Position numbers and translations under genes: made by a program. Below, piece by piece: positions 32,088-40,387 of a DNA stretch of 42,321 nucleotides (positions are counted from its first letter, which is position 1; the number at the start of each line of letters is the position of its first letter). The stretch is from Prevotellaceae bacterium UBA1720 (lineage in GTDB: Bacteria > Bacteroidota > Bacteroidia > Bacteroidales > Bacteroidaceae), in assembly GCA_002317475.1 (NCBI GenBank), contig DCIS01000067.1, positions 1 to 42,321 of the forward strand. Reading direction: 5' to 3'. The notes under the pieces were generated by a model. The model searched no databases and was not told the DNA's origin. It was given only the letters and a program-made list of their open reading frames with translations.

Positions 32088-34523
32088 CTATTCTACTGGA
32101 GTTACAGTCTCAGTGTTCTGATCTGTTGTAGTTTCCTCTACAGGCTCTGTCGGTTCACCAAAGCCTGCTTCCTCCACAATCTCACCATCCATCATCAACG
32201 TATCGGGAATGGTCTCCATGACATCGTAATTGGTTGATGCTCTCAACTCTGACGGATCAAGACCCTTAGGTTCGGGGAAGTGACTGTGATATTTCTTGAA
32301 CTTGCTGTCCTTCATCACGGCATTCATGAAGTATCCGAAGATAGGCAATGCACTGCGACTACCCTGACCCAGTTCACCTGAACGGAAATGGATGCTGCGA
32401 TATTCGCCTCCTACCCACGAACCACCTACCAGTTTGGGCGTTACACCTACGAACCATGCATCGCTGTGATTGTTGCTGGTACCGGTCTTGCCTCCCCAGT
32501 CAGCCTCGCTGTAAATATCTCTTACATAGTTTCGTAGTGACGAACTGGTACCCGACATACCACCTTGTAACATCTGCTGCATGAGGTATGCTGAACGGTA
32601 GGGTATGGCTTGCTGTTCCTCTTCCTTCTTGGAATCGTAGATGACCTTGCCATGACTGTCAATGATACGTGTCACCATGATAGGTTTGCGGTATTTACCA
32701 TCATTGGCTACGGTACAGTATGAATTAATAAGGTCGAGCAGACAAACATCGCTGCTGCCAAGTGTCATAGACGGAACCTCATCGAGTTTCGTGGTGATAC
32801 CCATGGCATGGGCAGTCTTGGCAATGTTCTTGATGCCACACTCATAGCCCAATCCAGCAGCTACACTGTTGACACTCATGGCAAAGGCATTCTTCAGAGA
32901 TAATGAACAGTCAGAGAAGAAACCATTTGCATTATGTGGAGCCCATGTCGTGATGACACCGTTGTCCAGTGTGTCCTTGTACTGTCTGTATTGGTCCATA
33001 CGGCGTGTGTTCGGTGCCATACCCTGGTTCATGGCTTCGGTGTAGACAAAGAGCTTGAAGGTGGAACCAGGTTGACGCATTGACGTCACCTTATCATACT
33101 TCCATGAATCGTAGTCGATATCTCCTACCCATGCCTTGACATGGCGAGTATCGGGTTCAATAGCCACAAAACCGGTGTGCAGGAACTGTACCATGTAACG
33201 AATAGAATCCAGGGTGCTCATTTCCTGCTCCATATCACCGTCATAGGTGAACAACTTGACCTTATGAGGCTTCTTCAGATAGTAGTCAATGGAGTCCGGA
33301 GTGTCAGCATACTTTTTCTCCAGATACTTGTAATAGTCAGTCTTCTTTGCAATGTTCTCAATGAAGTTAGGAATCTCACGATACTGTTCGTCAATCCAAG
33401 GATTCCTGCCTGCCCAATGCTCGCGGAATCGTTGCTGAAGCGTAGACATGTGCTTCTGTACAGCATCCTCGGCATAGCGCTGCATGTGGGTGTCAAGTGT
33501 GGTGTAGATTTTCAGTCCGTCTGCGTAGAGGTCCAGTTTGTTGTTCTCGTCATACCCTTCCAGTTTTCCTTCCTTGCACAGTTGGTTGATATATGCTGAC
33601 AATTCCTGACGGAAATAGGGTGCCACGCCGTCTTCGCTGCTCTCCAAGCGGTTTGCAGCCAAAGTGATGGGGAGTGCGCAGATGGAGTCGTATTGTTCCT
33701 CTGTGACAGGATTTCCGTCAATCAGGATGTGCCCCTTGCCATATACCAGCGAAAGCACGGTGTTTCTTCTGCTCATGCATGCCTGGGGATGCAGGCGTGG
33801 GTTGTACGCACTGGTGGCCTTTAGCAGTCCCACGAGTATGGCAGCCTGTTCATAGCTGATATGGTCTGGTGTAGTACCGAAATAGGTACGACAGGCCGTC
33901 TTGATACCGTATGAGTTACATCCGAAATCCACGGTATTGAGGTACATTGTGATGATCTCCTCCTTGGTGAAGGCCAACTCCAGTTTGGTGGCAACAATCC
34001 ACTCCTTTGCCTTCATGATGAGCAGACCTAATCCCTTGATCTTTCCCAGTTTGCCTGTTGAGTATTGGGTACGTACACGGAAGAGGTTCTTGGCCAACTG
34101 CTGCGTGATGGTGCTGGCTCCTCGTGCGTGTCCGCTGGCTATGTCCTTGGCAGCAGAGAAGAGTCCGGCATAGTCGATGCCGCGATGCTTGTAGAAACGT
34201 TCATCCTCTGTATCTACCAATGTACGGATGAGGATGGGGGAGATATCCTCATATTTGACAGGTGTACGGTTCTCGCTGAAGTATCTGCCCAGCAGTACAC
34301 TGTCGGCACTGTATATCTCGCTGGCATTGTTTGTCTCAGGATTCTCGATGTCCGTAAAACCAGGTGACTGACCGAATAATCCAAACAGATTGACGTCTAC
34401 TGCTACCAGCATCAGGATAAACAGCAGTATGCACGTCAGAAACCACATCACGATGCGCTTGTACCAGCGTCCACCATAGATGGCCTTGAATCCTTGCTTG
34501 ATGTTTTGCCAAAATGATCTCAT
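32088..34523 (-). CDS. mrcA: Class A penicillin-binding protein (PBP1A-type)
   Basis: Bifunctional peptidoglycan synthase of 811 aa: it polymerises glycan strands and cross-links peptides. One membrane span near the N-terminus (IVMWFLTCILLFILMLVAV). GT51 domain with EDERFYKHRGID (E106 catalytic) and RGASTITQQLAKNLF. Transpeptidase domain with SxxK in PGSTFK (S487, K490), SxN in MSVNS (S550 to N552) and KTG in GGKTGTSNN (K679). A short acidic, threonine-rich tail ends the protein. It sits 7 nt after miaA and 18 nt before the helicase gene in a tight run. The class is certain; the specific symbol follows common naming. Confidence 0.95.
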   Translation of the reverse strand: MRSFWQNIKQGFKAIYGGRWYKRIVMWFLTCILLFILMLVAVDVNLFGLFGQSPGFTDIENPETNNASEIYSADSVLLGRYFSENRTPVKYEDISPILIRTLVDTEDERFYKHRGIDYAGLFSAAKDIASGHARGASTITQQLAKNLFRVRTQYSTGKLGKIKGLGLLIMKAKEWIVATKLELAFTKEEIITMYLNTVDFGCNSYGIKTACRTYFGTTPDHISYEQAAILVGLLKATSAYNPRLHPQACMSRRNTVLSLVYGKGHILIDGNPVTEEQYDSICALPITLAANRLESSEDGVAPYFRQELSAYINQLCKEGKLEGYDENNKLDLYADGLKIYTTLDTHMQRYAEDAVQKHMSTLQQRFREHWAGRNPWIDEQYREIPNFIENIAKKTDYYKYLEKKYADTPDSIDYYLKKPHKVKLFTYDGDMEQEMSTLDSIRYMVQFLHTGFVAIEPDTRHVKAWVGDIDYDSWKYDKVTSMRQPGSTFKLFVYTEAMNQGMAPNTRRMDQYRQYKDTLDNGVITTWAPHNANGFFSDCSLSLKNAFAMSVNSVAAGLGYECGIKNIAKTAHAMGITTKLDEVPSMTLGSSDVCLLDLINSYCTVANDGKYRKPIMVTRIIDSHGKVIYDSKKEEEQQAIPYRSAYLMQQMLQGGMSGTSSSLRNYVRDIYSEADWGGKTGTSNNHSDAWFVGVTPKLVGGSWVGGEYRSIHFRSGELGQGSRSALPIFGYFMNAVMKDSKFKKYHSHFPEPKGLDPSELRASTNYDVMETIPDTLMMDGEIVEEAGFGEPTEPVEETTTDQNTETVTPVE

Positions 34524-34530
34524 TTCTCTC

Positions 34531-35469
34531 TTACTTTGTTATGAGTTCTAGTATCTTTTCGGCTTGGTCAGGATGAAACCAGTTTATCTCACTGTCATGA
34601 GCAAACCAAGTCATTTGTTTCTTCGCGTATACGCGCGTATTCTTCTTTATTCTTTCTTTAGCCTCTGACAGGGTTGTCACGTGTCCCTTCATCTGAAGGG
34701 CACATTTCTCTTCCTCACTCTTGTCCTTGTTGTCCAGGTATTCGAAGATTTCCTTGAAACCAACAGTGTTGAGGGCATTTACCTCGCGTTGGGGATACCA
34801 TCGCTTGGCTTCTTCCAGCAACCCGTCTTCCATCATCTGTTCCACGCGCTGGTTGATACGGCTGAACAGTTCTTCGCGAGGACGCTGCAGTCCTATCTTC
34901 AGTATCTCAAAGGGGCGCTGACGTCTCGTGGTTGTGCGGAATGAGGTGTAGGTCTTCCCTGTCATGTGGCAGATTTCCAGGGCATGCACTACGCGTCGCG
35001 TATTCTTCTGGTCTACAATGGCGTGGTACTCGGGGTCCAGTTGCCGGAGTTCGTCTACCAAGGCTTCCAGTCCTTCCTGTTCCAACCTTTCCTTCATCAT
35101 GGTGCGTGTCTCATCATCCACGGTGGGGATGTTGTCGATACCTTTGCACACAGCGTCTATATACAGCATACTGCCACCCGAGAGCAGCAGTGTGTCATGT
35201 GTCTTGAAAAGTTCTTCGGTCAGTGCCAGTACGTCAGCCTCGTATTGTGCTGCGCTGTAGTAATCGTGGATGTCCAGTGTTCCTACGAAGTAGTGTTTCA
35301 CTCGTTCCTGCTGGGCTGGGGTAGGGGCAGCTGTACCTACTTCTATTCCACGAAACAGTTGTCTGCTGTCACAGTTCAGTATGGGACAGTGCAATGTCTC
35401 TGCAATCGACAGACAGAGTTCAGTCTTGCCGATACCCGTGGGACCTAACAGAACGATGAGGCGTTTCAT
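34531..35469 (-). CDS. miaA: tRNA dimethylallyltransferase
   Basis: Transfers a dimethylallyl group to A37 of tRNAs that read UNN codons, aiding decoding. At 312 aa it has the normal family length. Seen: P-loop GPTGIGKTE (9-17), the substrate motif NCDSRQLFRGIEVGTA, a GGSMLYIDAV loop, RRVVHALEI, and ALNTVGFKEIFEYL near the end. Its start overlaps the stop of the upstream pRiA4b-type gene by 4 nt, pointing to coupled translation. Confidence 0.97.
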   Translation of the reverse strand: MKRLIVLLGPTGIGKTELCLSIAETLHCPILNCDSRQLFRGIEVGTAAPTPAQQERVKHYFVGTLDIHDYYSAAQYEADVLALTEELFKTHDTLLLSGGSMLYIDAVCKGIDNIPTVDDETRTMMKERLEQEGLEALVDELRQLDPEYHAIVDQKNTRRVVHALEICHMTGKTYTSFRTTTRRQRPFEILKIGLQRPREELFSRINQRVEQMMEDGLLEEAKRWYPQREVNALNTVGFKEIFEYLDNKDKSEEEKCALQMKGHVTTLSEAKERIKKNTRVYAKKQMTWFAHDSEINWFHPDQAEKILELITK

Positions 35470-36005
35470 TCACTTACCACATCAAAGCCTTCCTCGTCCA
35501 GTTCGCCTTCCTCATAGCCATCCTCGCCGTAGAAGTCTTCTTCCAGTTCCTCCTCATCGGCATTGGGTGTCTGAGGTGTGGCCACTACCACCTCCTCCTC
35601 TACCAGCATCTGCTGAGGTGCCTCGCCACGCATCTTGACGATGGGTTCGTCCAGACTTTCTCCGAAACTGGTGCGTGTGACCTCCATCAGCAGCAGACGT
35701 CTGCTTTCGGGATCAAAACGATAGGCCAGACGCTGACCCTCATCCTCCAGGAATTCCTCGAGACGTGTCTCATCCATCAGGTTTACGTCAACGTCTGCAC
35801 TGACGCCTGCATCGGTCTGGAAGACACGGTGCTCGGGACTCCATTCCTCGTCGCATACATAGAAACGGTGTACCCCGAAATCCATGTATCCACAAGCTTC
35901 CTGAATGGTGCGATGCAGATCCTCGAAGGTCATGTCCGCATCTATCTTTATCTTCATGGCGAAGTCTTCTACTTCCTCTGAAGCTATGGTCAATGTCAGT
36001 AACAT
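35466..36005 (-). CDS. Plasmid pRiA4b ORF-3-like protein
   Basis: A 179-aa soluble protein. The first half fits the pRiA4b ORF-3 family: DADMTFEDLHRTIQEACGY, then HRFYVCDEEWSP and the RLAYRFDPESRRLLLMEV segment near 92-110. The second half is very acidic (stretches of E and D, residues about 140-179) and probably disordered. Despite the plasmid name, this family is common beside lpxA and miaA in Bacteroidetes chromosomes. Its biochemical function is not known. It lies 24 nt after lpxA and overlaps miaA by 4 nt. Confidence 0.8.
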   Translation of the reverse strand: MLLTLTIASEEVEDFAMKIKIDADMTFEDLHRTIQEACGYMDFGVHRFYVCDEEWSPEHRVFQTDAGVSADVDVNLMDETRLEEFLEDEGQRLAYRFDPESRRLLLMEVTRTSFGESLDEPIVKMRGEAPQQMLVEEEVVVATPQTPNADEEELEEDFYGEDGYEEGELDEEGFDVVSE

Positions 36006-36029
36006 ATTTCTTTGTGCTTGTCTAAAGAC

Positions 36030-36812
36030 TTATGCTGGTCTTACGAATCCACGCTTCTCGCTGTCCTTGATGAAGTCCAGGATGTACTGAATCTCTGGTG
36101 ACATGGGTATCTCCTGTTCCACTTTGGCGAGTTTCTCCACCAACTTTCCACCGGGACCCATGATGATGTTGTATGCTTCGTGGATGTTCTGGATCAGTTC
36201 GTTGCTGAAACCACGACGACGCAGACCAACGATGTTCAGACCACAGTATGCAGCTGGTTCGCGTGAACAGATGGTGTAGGGAGGGATGTTCATGCTGAAA
36301 CGTGTACCACCACCTACCATGGTGTAACCACCCACACGGCAGAACTGGTGCATCAGCACTCCGGCAGAGATGATGGCATTGTCGTCGATGACGATCTCGC
36401 CTGCCAGTTTGGTGCTGTTACCGATGATACAGCCATTGCCTACTACGGCATCGTGAGCCACGTGCATGCCTTCCATCAGCAGGTTGTTGTTACCCACCTT
36501 GGTACGGCCCTGAGCAGCTGTTCCACGGTTGATGGTCACGTTCTCACGGATCTTGTTGTTGTCACCGATGATGGCCAGTGTCTCCTCGCCCTGGAATTTC
36601 AGATCCTGGGGGATGGCTCCTATGACAGCTCCGGGGAAGAAGATGTTACCGTTGCCGATGCGTGAACCGTAGAGTACGGTAACGCTGTTCATCAACGTGT
36701 TGTTATCACCGATCTCTACATTTTTGTCAATGTAGCAGAATGCACCGATCTCGCAGTTTTCACCAATCTTTGCTTCGGGGTGAATGTATGCTAAAGGACT
36801 AATCTTACTCAT
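36030..36812 (-). CDS. lpxA: UDP-N-acetylglucosamine acyltransferase
   Basis: First committed-side enzyme of lipid A synthesis: moves a 3-hydroxyacyl chain from acyl carrier protein to UDP-GlcNAc in the cytoplasm. At 260 aa it has family length. Left-handed beta-helix hexapeptides run through the first 180 residues (IHPEAKIGENCEIG, VEIGDNNTLMNSV, KVGNNNLLMEGMHVAHDAVVGNG), with the catalytic histidine in the HVAHDAVVGNG segment. A helical C-terminal part follows (NIVGLRRRGFSNELI). The start codon overlaps the lpxC-fabZ stop by 4 nt. Confidence 0.97.
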   Translation of the reverse strand: MSKISPLAYIHPEAKIGENCEIGAFCYIDKNVEIGDNNTLMNSVTVLYGSRIGNGNIFFPGAVIGAIPQDLKFQGEETLAIIGDNNKIRENVTINRGTAAQGRTKVGNNNLLMEGMHVAHDAVVGNGCIIGNSTKLAGEIVIDDNAIISAGVLMHQFCRVGGYTMVGGGTRFSMNIPPYTICSREPAAYCGLNIVGLRRRGFSNELIQNIHEAYNIIMGPGGKLVEKLAKVEQEIPMSPEIQYILDFIKDSEKRGFVRPA

Positions 36813-38197
36813 TTATTTTGTGTTATTTGTGCTGTAAATGTTGCTTCCATCACGCAGTTTTCGCCTACGAAGGCAAAGCCTCTCATGGTGGCGATGTTGT
36901 GGCGTGGAGGAGCTACGAACTGTACCTTGAACAGGAGGGTGTCACCCGGTACCACCTTCTGGCGGAACTTAACATCATCGATCTTCAGGAAGTAGGTGCT
37001 CCATGTCTCGGGATTCTCTACGCCACTCAGTACCAGGATGCCGCCACACTGTGCCAAGGCTTCTATCTGCAGTACGCCTGGCATGACGGGTTCGTTGGGG
37101 AAGTGTCCGGTGAAGAATGGTTCGTTGTTGGTGATGTTCTTCAGACCTACGATGTAGTTTTTCTTCATCTCGATGACCTTGTCCACCAGCAACATGGGGT
37201 AGCGGTGAGGCAGGAGTTGACGTATGGCTATGTTGTCCAGTACGGGAGCCTTGTTGGGATCGTACTTGGGAGCCTGCACCTCATGTGCCTTGATCTCCTT
37301 GCGCATCATGCGCGCAAACTTGTTGTTTATGGTATGTCCGGGACGTGTGGCAATGATACGTCCCATGATGGGACGGCCTATCAAGGCCATGTCACCGATG
37401 ATGTCCAGCAGTTTATGGCGTGCAGGTTCGTTCTCCCATACCAGCTTCTTGTGCTGCAGGTATCCCAGTTCCTCTGCGTTGTGATGCTCGGCACCAGTCA
37501 GTTGGCAGAGCTTGTCCAGTTCCTCTTGGGACTTTTTGTCCTCGTAGATCACGATGGCATTGTCCAGGTCACCACCCTTGATCAGTCCTGCCATCAGCAG
37601 CAACTCGATTTCGCGAACGAAGACGAAGGTACGGGCAGCGGCTATCTCGGTGGAGAAATTCTCCATGTTGTCCAGTGTGGCAAACTGTGTGTTCAGTACC
37701 TTTGATTTGAAACTGATCATCGTCGTGATGCTGAACTCCTCGTCGGGAAGGATGGTGATGCACGAACCTGTCTCCTCGTCCTTGAACTCCATCTTATGGG
37801 TGATACGGTAGAATGCCTTGTCCTTCTGCTGCTCCACGATGCCTACACGGTTGATCTCCTTCACGTACAGTTCAGCGCTACCGTCCAGGATGGGGAATTC
37901 TGGTCCGTCCACCTGTATCAGCACGTTGTCCACGCCGAAAGCGTAGAGGGCTGCCATGGCATGCTCTACGGTGCTGCATCGTGCCTCACCTTTTGCCAGT
38001 ACGGTACCACGGGTGGTCTCTACCACGTTCTCGGCTACAGCATCAAAGATGGGCTGGCCGGGCAGGTCCACACGTTGTATCTTGTATCCGTGATCCTCTT
38101 CTGCGGGGATGAAGGTTACGGTCAGGTTCAAACCCGTATGCAGACCTTTTCCTGAGAGCGAGAAGGACTCACCTAATGTACATTGTTTCTGATTCAT
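36809..38197 (-). CDS. lpxC/fabZ: Fused UDP-3-O-acyl-GlcNAc deacetylase / 3-hydroxyacyl-ACP dehydratase
   Basis: A two-domain 462-aa protein. The LpxC half (1-about 300) removes the acetyl group from UDP-3-O-acyl-GlcNAc, the committed step of lipid A; zinc ligands H79 (STVEHAMAAL), H261 and D265 (HKLLDIIGD) and the catalytic H288 (PGHTINN) are all present. The FabZ half (about 315-462) dehydrates 3-hydroxyacyl-ACP; H365 (FFTGHFPNEPVMPG) and E379 (LQIEALAQ) are its active pair. This fusion is a Bacteroidetes hallmark and links lipid A and fatty acid supply. lpxD ends 47 nt upstream, and lpxA overlaps by 4 nt. Confidence 0.97.
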   Translation of the reverse strand: MNQKQCTLGESFSLSGKGLHTGLNLTVTFIPAEEDHGYKIQRVDLPGQPIFDAVAENVVETTRGTVLAKGEARCSTVEHAMAALYAFGVDNVLIQVDGPEFPILDGSAELYVKEINRVGIVEQQKDKAFYRITHKMEFKDEETGSCITILPDEEFSITTMISFKSKVLNTQFATLDNMENFSTEIAAARTFVFVREIELLLMAGLIKGGDLDNAIVIYEDKKSQEELDKLCQLTGAEHHNAEELGYLQHKKLVWENEPARHKLLDIIGDMALIGRPIMGRIIATRPGHTINNKFARMMRKEIKAHEVQAPKYDPNKAPVLDNIAIRQLLPHRYPMLLVDKVIEMKKNYIVGLKNITNNEPFFTGHFPNEPVMPGVLQIEALAQCGGILVLSGVENPETWSTYFLKIDDVKFRQKVVPGDTLLFKVQFVAPPRHNIATMRGFAFVGENCVMEATFTAQITQNK

Positions 38198-38244
38198 CTC
38201 TATATGGTTAACTATCTATCGATGGGAATATTTAGTCCCCATTA

Positions 38245-39294
38245 TTACTGCTTGTCTGCTAATTGTTGTTTCAGTGCCTCAATCTCCTTCTGCAACTGCA
38301 GCACGGTGGTGTTCAGCTGAGGCAGGTTCTTGAAGATCACGCTGCTCTTCCAGAAGTTGCGGAACTCGATGGCAGGAGAACCCTGAAGGGCTGTTCCTTC
38401 CTTCTTCACGCTGTTGGCTATACCAGCCTGGGCACCAGCCTGTGTGCGGTCTGCGATGGTAGCATGACCAGCCACGCCAACCTGTCCGCCAAACATACAC
38501 CATTGTCCTACCTTGGTACTGCCTGCCACACCTACCTGTGCTGACATCACGGTGTGACTGCCAATCTCGTCGTTGTGAGCAATCTGTACCAGGTTGTCCA
38601 GTTTCACGCCACTGTGCACGATGGTTGCTCCCATCACGGCACGGTCCACACAGGTGTTGGCACCTATCTCCACATCGTCCTCGATGATGGCGATGCCAAT
38701 CTGTGGAATCTTCTCGTAACCCTTCTCTGTGGGCTGGAAACCAAAACCGTCAGCACCAATCACACAACCGGCATGCAGGATGCAACGGTCTCCTACCTTA
38801 CAGTCGTGGTAGATGACGGCATTGCTGTAGATCTCGGTATTGCTGCCCACCTTGGCGTTTTTGCCGATGGTTACGTGGGGATGCAGCACGCATCCGTCAC
38901 CAATCTCCACACCCTCAGCAATAGCCACGAAGGGACCGATATAACAGTTCTCGCCCACCTTGGCTGTAGGGTCGATGAATGCCAGTTCGCTGACGCCCGT
39001 ACGCTTGGGTTTCATGCTCTCGTATACCTGTAGCAACTTGGCTACGGCCTCGCGTGCATCTGCTACCTTGATCAGGGTTGCCTTGATCTCCTTCTTGGGC
39101 TCAAAATTGTTGTTCACCAGCACCACGCTACTCTCTGTCTCGTAGATGTAATGCTCGTATTTGTCGTTGGCCAGGAAACTGATGCATCCGGGCTTTCCTT
39201 CTTCAATCTTTGCGAAATCGTTGACCTTTGCTGCGGGGTCACCCACTACGGTTCCCTCTATCAGGCCAGCTATCATTCCTGCTGTAAATTCCAT
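38245..39294 (-). CDS. lpxD: UDP-3-O-(3-hydroxyacyl)glucosamine N-acyltransferase
   Basis: Third lipid A enzyme, N-acylating UDP-3-O-acyl-glucosamine. At 349 aa it is normal length. The N-terminal uridine-binding part (1-110; FAKIEEGKPGCISFLAN) is followed by a hexapeptide beta-helix (DPTAKVGENCYIG, VEIGDGCVLHPHVTIG, DDVEIGANTCVDRA), the catalytic HNDEIG histidine in VQIAHNDEIGSH, and a C-terminal helix (LQKEIEALKQQLADK). A GGGGAGGGGG tract lies 8-9 nt before the start and is a strong ribosome-binding site. It is the first gene of the lpx-miaA-PBP run, and its leader holds two overlapping hairpins. Confidence 0.97.
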   Translation of the reverse strand: MEFTAGMIAGLIEGTVVGDPAAKVNDFAKIEEGKPGCISFLANDKYEHYIYETESSVVLVNNNFEPKKEIKATLIKVADAREAVAKLLQVYESMKPKRTGVSELAFIDPTAKVGENCYIGPFVAIAEGVEIGDGCVLHPHVTIGKNAKVGSNTEIYSNAVIYHDCKVGDRCILHAGCVIGADGFGFQPTEKGYEKIPQIGIAIIEDDVEIGANTCVDRAVMGATIVHSGVKLDNLVQIAHNDEIGSHTVMSAQVGVAGSTKVGQWCMFGGQVGVAGHATIADRTQAGAQAGIANSVKKEGTALQGSPAIEFRNFWKSSVIFKNLPQLNTTVLQLQKEIEALKQQLADKQ

Positions 39295-39310
39295 AAAGAC
39301 CCCCTCCCCG

Positions 39311-39370
39311 CTCCCCCTTTCACTTCGTTAGGGGGAGAGTAGAATGTCTTGTGGGAGGGTATTCTACTCT
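39311..39370. repeat. Two overlapping hairpins in the lpxD leader (REP-like)
   Basis: Hairpin one: 39311-39318 with 39330-39337 (8 bp, C/G-rich, 11-nt loop containing TTCACTTCG). Hairpin two: 39336-39345 with 39361-39370 (perfect 10 bp, 15-nt loop). They share 39336-39337, so only one can be complete at a time. On the minus-strand RNA the first hairpin ends 17 nt before the lpxD start, next to its G-rich ribosome-binding site. Sequence style matches dispersed intergenic palindromes seen in Bacteroidales; the regulatory reading is an inference. Confidence 0.6.
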
Positions 39371-39385
39371 ATTGGTTTAACTTCT

Positions 39386-39493
39386 AAGTAAGTGATCATT
39401 TTACTTACACACTATAAAGATGATTTTGATTACTTACTTTTAATTTTTAATTCAAGTTTAACTTTTAACTTTTAACTTTTAACTTTTAACTTA
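39386..39493. repeat. Dispersed repeat with AACTTTT heptamers, copy 1
   Basis: Starts with AAGTAAGTGATCATTTT, has a second half with GATTACTTACTTTTAATTTTTAA and ends in four full AACTTTT units (39460-39487) plus a partial one. The heptamers run into the pyrF stop codon (39486-39488). A related element lies at 41615-41679 after purM. Confidence 0.75.
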
Positions 39494-40304
39494 GTAGTGC
39501 AGCCATCTGGTCAGCTACTTCCTTTGCCTTCTCTGCAGCCACCTTGGCGAAGTTCTCTGTCTTGTCGGCATAGATGATGGCACGACTGCTGTTTACCAAC
39601 AGACCGCAATCCTTGATCATGCCGTACTGGCAGACCTCCTCAAGGCTGCCACCCTGTGCACCCACACCGGGAACGAGCAGGAAGGCGTTGGGAGCCACCT
39701 TACGGATATCCTTGAACATCTCGCCGCGCGTAGCACCTACCACGTACATCATGTTCTCGTCGTTGCCCCACTGCTGACTCTTGCGTATCACCTTCTCAAA
39801 CAGACGTTCGCCGTCCTTGTCCTCGGTCAACTGGAAATCAAAGCTACCCTTGTTTGAGGTCAGTGCCAGCAGAATGACCCACTTGCCCTCGTAACCCTCC
39901 AGGAAGGGTGTTACGCTGTCCTCGCCCATGTAGGGAGCCACGGTCAGAGCATCTACGTCGTATTCGCCGAAGAAGGTGCGTGCATACATCTGACTGGTAT
40001 TGCCGATGTCACCACGCTTGGCATCTGCTACGATGAACTGTTCGGGATAGTTCTCCTTCAGGTATTTCACGGTCTTCTCGAAAGCCATCATGCCCTTTAC
40101 ACCGAAAGCCTCATAGAAGGCCAGGTTGGGCTTGTAGGCCACGCAGTAGGGAGCAGTGGCATCAATGATAGCCTTGTTGAAGGCGAAGATGGGGTCTTCC
40201 TCCTTCAGCAGGTGCTCGGGTACTTTCTTCAGGTCGGTATCCAAACCAACGCAGAGAAAACTTTTCTTTTTGAAGATATTATTTACTAATTCAGTACGTG
40301 TCAT
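39486..40304 (-). CDS. pyrF: Orotidine 5'-phosphate decarboxylase
   Basis: Last step of UMP synthesis: decarboxylates OMP in the cytoplasm. At 272 aa it belongs to the longer type-2 PyrF group. The active-site motif VADAKRGDIGNT gives D94, K96 and D99; VGLDTDLKKVPE near the start and LLVPGVGAQGGS near the end bind substrate. The gene ends inside an AACTTTT repeat array. It follows prfA by 83 nt containing a hairpin and GGGTGGGC repeats. Confidence 0.97.
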   Translation of the reverse strand: MTRTELVNNIFKKKSFLCVGLDTDLKKVPEHLLKEEDPIFAFNKAIIDATAPYCVAYKPNLAFYEAFGVKGMMAFEKTVKYLKENYPEQFIVADAKRGDIGNTSQMYARTFFGEYDVDALTVAPYMGEDSVTPFLEGYEGKWVILLALTSNKGSFDFQLTEDKDGERLFEKVIRKSQQWGNDENMMYVVGATRGEMFKDIRKVAPNAFLLVPGVGAQGGSLEEVCQYGMIKDCGLLVNSSRAIIYADKTENFAKVAAEKAKEVADQMAALLS

Positions 40305-40335
40305 ATAATTTTTTGTTTACTATTTCTATATAACA

Positions 40336-40387
40336 CCCTCCCTTTGGGAGGGCTTGGGTGGGCTTTTGGTGGGCTCTTGGGTGGGCT
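40336..40387. repeat. Hairpin plus GGGTGGGC repeats between prfA and pyrF
   Basis: CCCTCCC (40336-40342) pairs with GGGAGGG (40346-40352) around a TTT loop. Three GGGTGGGCTTT-like units follow on the plus strand up to the prfA stop at 40388. This C/G-rich block fits dispersed intergenic repeats of Prevotella-type genomes; it may also act as a weak terminator or mRNA-stability element on the minus-strand transcript. Confidence 0.6.

Noticed and set aside
35466..36005. Recent plasmid or transposon origin suggested by the pRiA4b ORF-3 name
   Set aside because: The gene is embedded with 4-nt overlap in a conserved housekeeping cluster and no transposase or terminal repeats are present.
36818..37705. 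295-codon open frame on the plus strand inside lpxC-fabZ
   Set aside because: It is fully antisense to a well-supported enzyme gene; its composition is a mirror of lpxC-fabZ codons and it shows no domain.
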